From assembly GCA_002749205.1 (NCBI GenBank), contig PDOP01000004.1, positions 1-64,000 on the forward strand: a stretch of 64,000 nt of DNA, written 5' to 3'. A model generated the notes under the pieces. It saw only the letters and a list, made by a program, of their open reading frames with translations, had not been told where the DNA came from and did no database searches. Source of the DNA: Treponema sp. Its GTDB lineage: Bacteria; Spirochaetota; Spirochaetia; Treponematales; Treponemataceae. The stretch's first letter is position 1, and each line of letters starts with the position of its first letter. This document shows, one piece after another, positions 24,244-31,748 of the stretch. The translations under genes and the position numbers were made by a program.

Positions 24244-25485
24244 TTATTCACTAAGGGCAACAACAGGATCAAGCTTTGATGCTTTTATTGCCGGATGTAA
24301 GCCAAAGAAAACTCCGATAAAAACGCTTACGGTAAATGCTATAATTGTTCCTGTGGGGTTAAAGTGAAATTTCAGCTCATCGGGAAACGGTACAATTCCG
24401 CTAAAAAGCAACCTACTGATTAAGATTCCAAAAGTAACACCAATTACACCGCCTGTCAATGTCAGTGTTGCCGATTCAACTAAAAACTGCATTTGAATGG
24501 CTCTGTTTGTTGCCCCGAGTGCTTTTCTAATTCCTATTTCTTTTTTACGCTCCGTAACCGTTACAAGCATTATGTTCATAATTCCTATACCACCGACTAA
24601 TAGAGAAATACTTGCAATTGCCACTATGACAACCTGCACCATCCCAAGTACTTTGTGCATTTGGTCTAATTGACTTTTTGCCGAGGAAATGTATACAGCT
24701 CTGTAATTGCTGGGCGGAGCGGCTTCTTTAGCGATTTTTTTTATTTCATTTTTGATGAATTCTATATCGTTGGGATTATAAGCTATTACTTCAATGTCCC
24801 AACAATCTTCACCCCGTCCTCCTTTTAGCTTTTTATATGTGCTGGCAGGAATATAAAGTGTGTCTAAAGTTCTTACAAACCATTTTTCCCCTTCTGTTAA
24901 AACACCGACTACTTCAAACATTATGTTTTCATAATTTCTACCGACTCTTCGTTTTACTGAAATTTTTTTACCTACTGCATTACCTTCAGGAAATAATTCC
25001 AATGCGACTTTACTGCCGATAATTACTTTATATGCGGCATTTAGGTGGTCTGATGTATTGAAAAACCGGCCATAATCTATTTCTACTTTCAAGTCTTTAA
25101 GTCGATTAGGCGGAGCAGGTTCAATATTCTTGCTTCCAATATTTACGCGTCTTCGTGAAATGTCTTTATACATGCTTGAGACTAAAAATACATTTTTAAT
25201 TTTAGGTACTCGTTTTAAAAGATTATTTCTAAATTCATCATCAAACTTAACTAATGGTTCATGGACTCCATTATTCAGTGATTCCAAATTTGCTTGAGTT
25301 CTTACTTTTAAAAGATTCATATTGTATTCAGTGAATTCGCCTGCTATGCTTTCTTCCAAAGAATGTCCCAGTGTTGTAATTATAACAACTGATGTAACAC
25401 CTATAATAATACCGAGTAAAGAAAGTATTGTGCGCATTTTGTTTGTTCTAAAATTCTGTAGGGCATTCCAAAAATCTTCTATCAT
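24244..25485 (-). CDS. MacB-type ABC transporter permease
   Basis: A 413-aa permease with the MacB_PCD/FtsX layout: an N-terminal membrane helix (RTILSLLGIIIGVTSVVIITTLG), a periplasmic domain of about 230 residues, and three C-terminal helices starting at MVQVVIVAIASISLLVGGIGIMNIMLVTVTERKKEIGIRKALGA. It lacks its own ATPase domain, which is the separate gene upstream. Together with the ATPase, the membrane fusion protein and the TolC-like channel it forms a tripartite exporter. Substrate unknown. The GGAG-like site is weak; start ATG 25485. Confidence 0.9.
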   Translation of the reverse strand: MIEDFWNALQNFRTNKMRTILSLLGIIIGVTSVVIITTLGHSLEESIAGEFTEYNMNLLKVRTQANLESLNNGVHEPLVKFDDEFRNNLLKRVPKIKNVFLVSSMYKDISRRRVNIGSKNIEPAPPNRLKDLKVEIDYGRFFNTSDHLNAAYKVIIGSKVALELFPEGNAVGKKISVKRRVGRNYENIMFEVVGVLTEGEKWFVRTLDTLYIPASTYKKLKGGRGEDCWDIEVIAYNPNDIEFIKNEIKKIAKEAAPPSNYRAVYISSAKSQLDQMHKVLGMVQVVIVAIASISLLVGGIGIMNIMLVTVTERKKEIGIRKALGATNRAIQMQFLVESATLTLTGGVIGVTFGILISRLLFSGIVPFPDELKFHFNPTGTIIAFTVSVFIGVFFGLHPAIKASKLDPVVALSE

Positions 25486-25494
25486 AATGTATTA

Positions 25495-26193
25495 TTACCT
25501 CTCTGTTTTTTTAAAGCTGTCTTCTATAACCAAACCGTCTTTTAGCTTAATTTTTCTCGGTGCCAGGGAGCCTATTTGTTCATCGTGGGTTACAACAATC
25601 ACAGCTGTTCCCTTACTGTTGATTTTCAAAAAAAGGTCAAGCACCGAATGACCTGTTTCTGAATCCAATGCACCTGTAGGCTCATCTGCTAAGATGATTT
25701 TTGGTTTGGTTACTAAGGCTCTGGCAATTGCAACTCTTTGCTTTTGCCCGCCTGATAATTCGCTTGGTTTATGTTTTAACCTGTCTGACAGTCCGACATT
25801 GCTTAATACTTCTTTTGCTTTTTCTTTTCTTTCTGAAATTGCACATCCTTGATACCTCAATGGAAGCATTACATTTTCGAGAACTGTCAGACCCGGCAAA
25901 AGATAATATTGCTGAAATACAAACCCGACTGTTTTATTTCGCAAATATGCCAAATCTTTTTCTGACATTGTTCCTGTTTGTATACCATTGACATAAATCT
26001 CTCCTGATGTCGGTCTGTCAAGACAGCCTATCATATTCATACAGGTAGATTTTCCCGAGCCCGATTGCCCCATGATTGAAACAAACTCTGACTCATATAT
26101 GTCAAATGAAACTCCGGCAAGCGCATGAACAGCCACTTCACCCATCACAAAAGTTTTGACAACATTTTTCAAACTGATAATGGTATTTGTCAT
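25495..26193 (-). CDS. ABC transporter ATP-binding protein (LolD/MacB type)
   Basis: ATPase of 232 aa. GQSGSGKSTCMNMIG is the Walker A, LSGGQKQRVAIARALV the signature, and IILADEPTGALDS the Walker B. The H-loop is VVTHDEQIG. It begins at ATG 26193, overlapping the last base of the upstream adaptor gene. Its length and the TSGEIYVNGI segment place it with the LolD/MacB/FtsE exporters, which match the permease next door. Confidence 0.93.
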   Translation of the reverse strand: MTNTIISLKNVVKTFVMGEVAVHALAGVSFDIYESEFVSIMGQSGSGKSTCMNMIGCLDRPTSGEIYVNGIQTGTMSEKDLAYLRNKTVGFVFQQYYLLPGLTVLENVMLPLRYQGCAISERKEKAKEVLSNVGLSDRLKHKPSELSGGQKQRVAIARALVTKPKIILADEPTGALDSETGHSVLDLFLKINSKGTAVIVVTHDEQIGSLAPRKIKLKDGLVIEDSFKKTER

Positions 26194-27170
26194 TAGAAAC
26201 CACCCATATCCGAAGTGTTTTGTTTTAGAATGTCTTTCTCTTTTATATCCCCCGAAATTATTTTTACAAAGCCTTGAATATAAGGCTCTACTTCAATATC
26301 AATTCTTTCAGTAGTTTTATCTTCCAGCATTTTTTTTACGTATGGCTTGCCCTTATCGTAAAAAATAGAGTTTTGCTCTGCAAGTAGGACAATTTCATCT
26401 TCGCCTACAATAATTTTTCCGTTAAATGAATAGCCCGGAAGAATCTCAGGTCGAGGGTTTTCTATCATCAGTTTGGCTTCAACAACAGTGTTTCCTTTAC
26501 CTTGTGTAACTTTTGCAATTGAAGGATATGCAGTAATTTTTCCTTCTATTTCTACATTTGGCAATGCAGTAAATTCAAGTAAAACTTTTTGTCCTACTTT
26601 CAGTTTATAAGCATCTATTTCAGAAACATTTACGGTTGATTTTAAGAAACTTCTGTCGATTACAGTTCCAAATTCGGTTTTCGGTATCGCATACTCTCCC
26701 TCTGTTAATGAAAACATTGCAACTATTCCGTCAAATTTTGCGTATACGCTTCTGTCGCGTAACTGTTTTTTTAGTAGATTTAACTCTCTTATCATCAGGT
26801 TTAATCGTTTTGAGCTTCCGTTTATTTTTTCCTGCAAAATTGAAAGCTCTTGCCTTGCAACTTGAATTTCTTGCTGGGCAGAGTCAAGTGAAAAAAGTAA
26901 ATCCCCTTTTTTTACGGTATCGCCTTCTTTTACATTAACGGTTTTTACAATTCCTTCTCCGGGCGATTGGAGTAATTGTTCCTGTGCCGCTTCAATATGT
27001 CCTGAAATTTGAATTTGATTTTTTATAACTTCTTTTTTAACAACCGATGTGGCAACAAAACCTTCTGTTGTTTTTTTCTTTCTTGAAGTAATAAAAGTCA
27101 GTATGATTAAAACAGCTATAATCCCTAAAAATATCCATAATCCTGTTCGCTTTTTTTTCTTTCGCTGCAT
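26193..27170 (-). CDS. MacA/HlyD-type periplasmic adaptor protein
   Basis: Membrane fusion protein of 325 aa. One N-terminal membrane helix (RTGLWIFLGIIAVLIILTFI), a barrel-sandwich motif split around a helical hairpin (GEGIVKTVNVKEGDTVKKGDLLFSLDS ... VYAKFDGIVAMFSLTEGEYA), then a beta-barrel. I start it at ATG 27170, since AAGGAG lies within the end of the upstream gene at good spacing; the ORF-track start 17 codons earlier would overlap that gene more. Links the inner-membrane permease with the outer-membrane channel. Confidence 0.9.
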   Translation of the reverse strand: MQRKKKKRTGLWIFLGIIAVLIILTFITSRKKKTTEGFVATSVVKKEVIKNQIQISGHIEAAQEQLLQSPGEGIVKTVNVKEGDTVKKGDLLFSLDSAQQEIQVARQELSILQEKINGSSKRLNLMIRELNLLKKQLRDRSVYAKFDGIVAMFSLTEGEYAIPKTEFGTVIDRSFLKSTVNVSEIDAYKLKVGQKVLLEFTALPNVEIEGKITAYPSIAKVTQGKGNTVVEAKLMIENPRPEILPGYSFNGKIIVGEDEIVLLAEQNSIFYDKGKPYVKKMLEDKTTERIDIEVEPYIQGFVKIISGDIKEKDILKQNTSDMGGF

Positions 27171-27171
27171 T

Positions 27172-28671
27172 TTATTTTTTCTCCTTTGTTTGTGAGTTTT
27201 GTGTTTGATTTGCACTTTCATTTATATTGAATGCTTCTTTAATATTGACATTGAATATTCCGGCATCAATATTGGCATTGGCGGCTCGTAAAACTGCTTG
27301 CTTGTATTCTAAGTCAGCTTGTGAATTTTCCCATTTGCTGATTACACCTTGCTTAAACCAATTTACATGGTCTATGGCGTTTTTACGATACAGCTCTACT
27401 TCTTCATTGTATTCTCTTTTCTCCCATTCAATTTTTTCTTTTTCAATAACGAATGTTTTAAATTCGTTTTCAAAATTGTGTTTTTTACTGTTTAATTCGA
27501 TTAAAGCATTTGCTTCACTAAGTTTTGTGTTTTTTTTCATTAAAACATAATCATAAATTTTTAACGGGTTAAGAGAAAAACTCAATTCCAATTTCGGCTT
27601 CTTGTTGTTTTTAATTGGAACATTGATACCTGTATACAGCGTACAACCCGGAAATGACATAGACACTCCGCTTGTAATATTTTTAGATTCGGAATTTGAA
27701 GATTTCTTTTTTTTGTTTTCGGTTTTTGTAAGCGAAAATGTTGTATCCACTTTTGCAGAAAAAGTGTTCAGATTTATTTTATTTTTTATCAGCTCATTTT
27801 GAAAATCTTTTTCTGCATTGATTAACATGACATAGTTGCTTTCGGTTAAACCTTCTGTCGAAATCAATTCTCTTTGCGGAATTGTTTTGGCAAGCTCTAA
27901 AATTTTATTATTTAAATCTGCAGGTTTGTCTTTAATCCCGCAGGAGTCTAAAAAAGCTTTTGCTAAAACATTGAACGAATATTCTGCTTGTTTTAATTCC
28001 CGCTCACTTTGCATCAATGACATTTTTGCTGTTCGCATTTTTATTGATTGCTCACCGTATCCTTGTGCCTGAGTCTTCTTGTAGTTTAAATTGGCTCGGG
28101 TAACTGCCATTTCTTTTGTAAGCAAAGCTGAATATTCGCCAAAGAGTTTTTTAATTTCTGTAAGAAGTTTTTTTTCAATCAGTTGTTTTCTTAATTGATA
28201 GCGCTTATCTGCTGTTTGTAAAATTCTTTCTGATTGACTTATTTGTAATTTGATACTGTTCCTTGTTTGACTGTAAATATCAAAAAACATACTAAATTTT
28301 TTTTCTGTATTTATAATATCACCGGCATTTAACGATTTATAGGGAAATGATGCTTTTACACCCAAATTGTTGGCGATAGGCACCGAAAGCGATGCACCCG
28401 GTTTCATTGAAAATTGCGATTTTGTTTTATCCGGTTCAAGTAGCATCGTAATTTTTCCGGTTGTTAAGTCAATTGAAAAATACGAATTTAACTTTGTTTT
28501 TTTAACATTGTTTTCTGCAATTTTCAAATCATTTTTTAAAGTAGAAAAAAGCTCGTCATTTTTTAACCTGAATTTAAGAATGTTTTTGTACTCTAAATCT
28601 TCCGCAAAAATACTTATGTTGCAGATACTAAATAAAATAATAAAATATACTATTATAGATATTTTTTTCAT
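27172..28671 (-). CDS. TolC-like outer membrane efflux protein
   Basis: Outer-membrane channel of 499 aa with a signal peptide (IIVYFIILFSICNISIFAED). Long helical repeats are visible (IEKKLLTEIKKLFGEYSALLTKEMAVTRANLNYKKTQ and ALIELNSKKHNFENEFKTFVIEKEKIEWEKREYNEEVELYRK), as in the OEP family. Sequence conservation is modest, as is usual for spirochete members. First gene of the four-gene exporter operon. GGAGGT ribosome site and a strong promoter upstream. I recall several divergent TolC-like genes beside MacAB-like genes in T. pallidum. Confidence 0.85.
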   Translation of the reverse strand: MKKISIIVYFIILFSICNISIFAEDLEYKNILKFRLKNDELFSTLKNDLKIAENNVKKTKLNSYFSIDLTTGKITMLLEPDKTKSQFSMKPGASLSVPIANNLGVKASFPYKSLNAGDIINTEKKFSMFFDIYSQTRNSIKLQISQSERILQTADKRYQLRKQLIEKKLLTEIKKLFGEYSALLTKEMAVTRANLNYKKTQAQGYGEQSIKMRTAKMSLMQSERELKQAEYSFNVLAKAFLDSCGIKDKPADLNNKILELAKTIPQRELISTEGLTESNYVMLINAEKDFQNELIKNKINLNTFSAKVDTTFSLTKTENKKKKSSNSESKNITSGVSMSFPGCTLYTGINVPIKNNKKPKLELSFSLNPLKIYDYVLMKKNTKLSEANALIELNSKKHNFENEFKTFVIEKEKIEWEKREYNEEVELYRKNAIDHVNWFKQGVISKWENSQADLEYKQAVLRAANANIDAGIFNVNIKEAFNINESANQTQNSQTKEKK

Positions 28672-28707
28672 AGTTACTTGTATATCACCTCCGTACTCTA
28701 TGTTGCT

Positions 28708-28736
28708 AGTATACTATTTTTAGCAATAAATGTCAA
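28708..28736 (-). promoter_or_regulatory. Sigma-70 promoter of the exporter operon
   Basis: TTGACA, a 17-nt spacer and TATACT on the minus strand, about 37 nt before the TolC-like gene. The -10 box lies within the palindrome TAGTATACTA, a possible repressor site. Confidence 0.8.
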
Positions 28737-28797
28737 CTGTCTTTTGAAAATTAAATATATTTATTTTTGAGAATTTATCATAAGTGAAACATTACTT

Positions 28798-28868
28798 CGG
28801 CAAGCGGTTATAGTGCTTCGACAGGCTCAGCACCCGCTTGCCGAGATACGGTGTATCGAGCCTGTCGA
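28798..28868. repeat. Family E repeat with two nested inverted repeats
   Basis: CGGCAAGCGG / CCGCTTGCCG pair across 26 nt, and TCGACAGGCTC / GAGCCTGTCGA pair across 28 nt, interleaved. The core CTTCGACAGGCTCAGCACC is a motif I recall as a dispersed repeat in several bacterial genomes. It lies just after the DUF4139 gene and before the exporter promoter. Confidence 0.6.
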
Positions 28869-28875
28869 GATATTA

Positions 28876-30819
28876 TTACAGCTTTACTTTTTGTAAGAAA
28901 GTGCTGTAGTTCTCCTGTTGCTTTTTATAGTATTCTTCGGCTTCGGATATTTCATCGTTCATCTTGGATATTTTTTCTTCTATGGTCAGCAGCTTTTCGT
29001 AGAAAGATTCTGAATTACGCGTACTTCCCAATGCTTCCATATTTTTACGGGTTCGCTCTTGTTCATTTTCAAGTTCTTGTTTGCTTGAAATTAAGTGTTT
29101 TAAGCGCTCTTGAGCATCATTTACTTTTTTCTTTTCGGCAATGATATTTTTGAATACATTTTTGGCACGAGTTGGCATTTCTGAATTTGTGCTGTATCCG
29201 ATAAGTTGGCTATTATTAAAATTTGTCAGATATGTAACGGACGATATTATTTGATTTTCTTTAACAGGGTAGGTAATTGTTTTACCTGCAGGTATATCCA
29301 TTGTAAAGCGATAAAGATTTGGTGTTTTTTCCGTTGGTTCAGGTGTTTGAAAAAGTTTTGCATTGTGATTAAAATTATGCTCGATTACAATTTTTTTTGT
29401 TTTTTCACCTTGATTTTTTATCGTATATACCGTTTCATAAATATGTGATTTTTCTAAGGTCATTACTCCGTTATTTATTTTCACATTTTTAATAGAGTTG
29501 GTGTTTTTTCGTATACTGCTTGCTTGCATTAAAAGGTCATCTCCGTAGGAAATAAGTCTTTTTTCATTCTTGGGCAAAAACTTAATAAGTGAATCGCCGG
29601 CATACCCGTTGTCTGAAATGGTAATAGGCCCTGCCGGAAGATTAAATCCTGACTCATTTGTCAGCTCTATGCAGAGTTTTGGATTTACGAATTGGCCGTA
29701 CGGTATGTTGGAAAATACAGACAACTTTTTCGCAGGCATAACCAAAACCTTAAGAGGAAGCATCATGCTTTTTTGTCTTTCAAGCGTAACAGGTTTTGCC
29801 GGTGTAAAAATAAAACGCTCTCCTGCGACCGTACTTGATTTTGCCGAAAATGCTTTTGAGGCATTTGCGAAATCGTTTCCTCTACTTGGTGCCATTTTCA
29901 TCGCGGGTGCCGCATCTTCATAAAGCTCTTCATATTCCGGCTCCCCAACAGAGGAGTCGTACATTTCAAGCTCTGCAGCCCCTTCTATCGAAAGAGGTAA
30001 CTCCGGTCTGTATGCGTAATAAGGTTCAAACAGGTTCTGTCTAAAAGAAACAGGCCTGCCTGTTACAAGATTTAATTCAATATTATTCCAGTCGAAGTTT
30101 GTTGAATTATCTATAATAGCCCATGCCTGAAAAATAGCTTCTTTGTTACCCATATCAAGTCTATAGCTCATTTTCCAGACCGGTGCTTCCATAACGTATG
30201 ATATTTTTACGGGACGACTTTTTTTGCCATTTAGCTCTAATTTGAGTTTTTTTTGTTTTTCGCCTGAAAGATTTAATATTAAGTTTAAAGCCCGCTTTAG
30301 GTCTGCATTTTTTTTGCTGTCCGTAAATGCAAAATTTTTCATACTGCTTATGTCTATTAAAGTAATTCCGCCTTCAGTCATCAATGATAAAACGGATTTG
30401 CCGGTATCTTTATCTGATATTGTATCTACGCTTAAAATCCTGCCTGTGATTTCTTCGGATGTGTTGGCAGTAATTTCTGAGCCCACTTGTGCTTTCAGTA
30501 TATCGACAATGGTTGGTTTTTCCGACAAGTCAACACTCAAACTTTGCAAAGTTTTTTCAAGTGTATCGCTTGAATCGTACTTAAGCAAAATTTCATCTGC
30601 CCCCGCATCGTGAACGGCAATTGACTTTAACACATCGTTTATCTGTGCCGGCGAAAACGAAAAGTCAAATGTTTTTGAATTGTCTACATTTCCATTATGC
30701 TCATAATAAGCCACGCCCGAAGAAAATAGTGTAACCTTCTTCAGTGGCATTACAGGCTCATCTGCATTTACTGCCGGTGTGATGACGGCAAGTCCTAAAA
30801 CAGCAAGTATCTTTTTCAT
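28876..30819 (-). CDS. DUF4139 domain exported protein
   Basis: About 647 aa. The start at ATG 30819 (MKKILAVLGLAVITPAVNADE) gives a signal peptide and has GGAGAC upstream; the ORF-track start adds 9 residues. The mid-protein GKKSRPVKISYVMEAPVWKMSYRLDMGNKEAIFQAWAIIDNSTNFDWNNIELNLVTGRPVSF is the characteristic DUF4139 segment. The C-terminus is a coiled coil (NIIAEKKKVNDAQERLKHLISSKQELENEQERTRKNMEAL). Unknown function; related proteins are called mucoidy inhibitor-like. Expected in the periplasm or on the outer membrane. Confidence 0.82.
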   Translation of the reverse strand: MKKILAVLGLAVITPAVNADEPVMPLKKVTLFSSGVAYYEHNGNVDNSKTFDFSFSPAQINDVLKSIAVHDAGADEILLKYDSSDTLEKTLQSLSVDLSEKPTIVDILKAQVGSEITANTSEEITGRILSVDTISDKDTGKSVLSLMTEGGITLIDISSMKNFAFTDSKKNADLKRALNLILNLSGEKQKKLKLELNGKKSRPVKISYVMEAPVWKMSYRLDMGNKEAIFQAWAIIDNSTNFDWNNIELNLVTGRPVSFRQNLFEPYYAYRPELPLSIEGAAELEMYDSSVGEPEYEELYEDAAPAMKMAPSRGNDFANASKAFSAKSSTVAGERFIFTPAKPVTLERQKSMMLPLKVLVMPAKKLSVFSNIPYGQFVNPKLCIELTNESGFNLPAGPITISDNGYAGDSLIKFLPKNEKRLISYGDDLLMQASSIRKNTNSIKNVKINNGVMTLEKSHIYETVYTIKNQGEKTKKIVIEHNFNHNAKLFQTPEPTEKTPNLYRFTMDIPAGKTITYPVKENQIISSVTYLTNFNNSQLIGYSTNSEMPTRAKNVFKNIIAEKKKVNDAQERLKHLISSKQELENEQERTRKNMEALGSTRNSESFYEKLLTIEEKISKMNDEISEAEEYYKKQQENYSTFLQKVKL

Positions 30820-30900
30820 AAAGTCTCCTAATGTACCGGTAAGCAAAAAGCCGGATTTATAAATTTTGCCGCAGAGGTTTTAATCTCTACCAATAAAAAG

Positions 30901-30926
30901 AAAACAAAACCATGAGCTGATGGTTT
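30901..30926 (-). terminator. Intrinsic terminator of the YdbC-like gene
   Basis: On the minus strand AAACCAT pairs with ATGGTTT over a 6-nt loop and is followed by TGTTTTC. Confidence 0.65.
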
Positions 30927-30977
30927 CGCATAAATTTATACGCTTCTAACTTTTCATTTTTACTCTATTGAATTAAT

Positions 30978-31199
30978 CTAGTTCAGTGAATTAAGTAAAT
31001 CTTTTAGTTTTAAGATTTCTTCTTTTGTCAATGTAATCCCTTTTCCCATTTTTTTGTGATCGGGTGCCCAGCTTCTAATATCAAATTTCGCCTCTCTTCC
31101 GTTCCATGAAACAGAGTTTAGCTCAAGTGCCCAACCGCTTTTTGAGGTTGAAAGTACACCGTGATTTTTAATAATTTCGTATGAAAATTCGTCAGCCAT
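30978..31199 (-). CDS. YdbC-like PC4-family protein
   Basis: A 73-aa protein related to the transcriptional coactivator PC4/YdbC family, which binds single-stranded nucleic acid. KSGWALELNSVSWNGREAKFDIRSWAPDHKKMGKGITLTKEEILKLKDLL matches the family pattern, including the WAPDH-KMGKGITLT block. AAGGAGG ribosome site and its own promoter. Role in this organism unknown; single-strand DNA binding or transcription modulation is expected from the fold. Confidence 0.82.
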   Translation of the reverse strand: MADEFSYEIIKNHGVLSTSKSGWALELNSVSWNGREAKFDIRSWAPDHKKMGKGITLTKEEILKLKDLLNSLN

Positions 31200-31222
31200 T
31201 TTTCCTCCTTAAAATTGACTGA

Positions 31223-31251
31223 ATTATATCTTTTTTTATTATTTTTTTCAA
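31223..31251 (-). promoter_or_regulatory. Sigma-70 promoter of the YdbC-like gene
   Basis: TTGAAA, a 17-nt spacer and TATAAT on the minus strand, 23 nt before the ATG. Confidence 0.75.
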
Positions 31252-31293
31252 CAAACCTAAAGTCATCTTTTTTAAAAAAAAGCAATTAAATTT

Positions 31294-31450
31294 TTATGAG
31301 GGGGGTATCCCCCTCGCTTCAAAAAAATGTATCTATATTGTTTTTTTCCTGTTGCGTTTTCCTCTCGTCAAGCGCAACTAAAGATAAAATTTAAGCGATA
31401 CATTTGTTTTTACGCTCCCCCCCATCGTAAATTATCGTGCGACATAAAAC
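31294..31450 (-). repeat. Family C repeat, copy 2, with a family B core inside
   Basis: On the minus strand: TTTTATGTCGCACG, GGGGGGGAGCGTAAAAAC, AAATGTATCG, a hairpin GTTGCG/CGCAAC with loop CTTGACGAGAGGAAAA, GATACATTT, then GAAGCGAGGGGGATACCCCC. The AAATGTATC/GATACATTT arms pair. The hairpin loop matches the family B core. Confidence 0.75.
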
Positions 31451-31499
31451 TCAAAAGAATAACTTAAGTTTGCATCCGGTGTTTTTCGCTGATTTTTTA

Positions 31500-31665
31500 T
31501 CCCGCCTTTTTATGTGGAGCGCTCAGTTTACTTTGGGGGGTAGCGGAGAAACAAAAGCCTTGTTAATTTAATGCAAAAGTCAAATCTGACAGAAAAAGAA
31601 GATTTGACATAATCAAATTAAAAAAAAAGGCTTTTTTTCGGAGCTAGGGGGAGCCTCCCCCTCCT
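31500..31665 (+). repeat. Family C repeat, copy 3
   Basis: TTTATGTGGAGCGCTCAG, TTTACTTTGGGGGGTAGCGG and AGAAAC form the left flank; GGAGCTAGGGGGAGCCTCCCCC is the right. The inserted variable part is a nested hairpin: AAAGCCTT/AAGGCTTT outside, TTAATTT/AAATTAA next, GTCAAATCT/AGATTTGAC inside. Head-to-head with copy 2, the two fill the 31200-31748 gap. Confidence 0.75.
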
Positions 31666-31748
31666 TTTTGATTTTTTTTTTAAAAGGCTGGAAAAATTTT
31701 AAATATTATGATATAATCTTTGAACTGGATTGGTAATTGGATAATATT

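Noticed and set aside
31294-31665. Family C elements as plain intrinsic terminators
   Set aside because: The final GGGGG/CCCCC hairpin could terminate, but the conserved left flank, the orientation against neighbouring genes and the variable middle are not explained by termination.
31200-31748. CRISPR array or prophage remnant in the repeat-rich gap
   Set aside because: No regularly spaced direct repeats, no cas genes and no phage genes; the repeats are inverted structures of families C and B.
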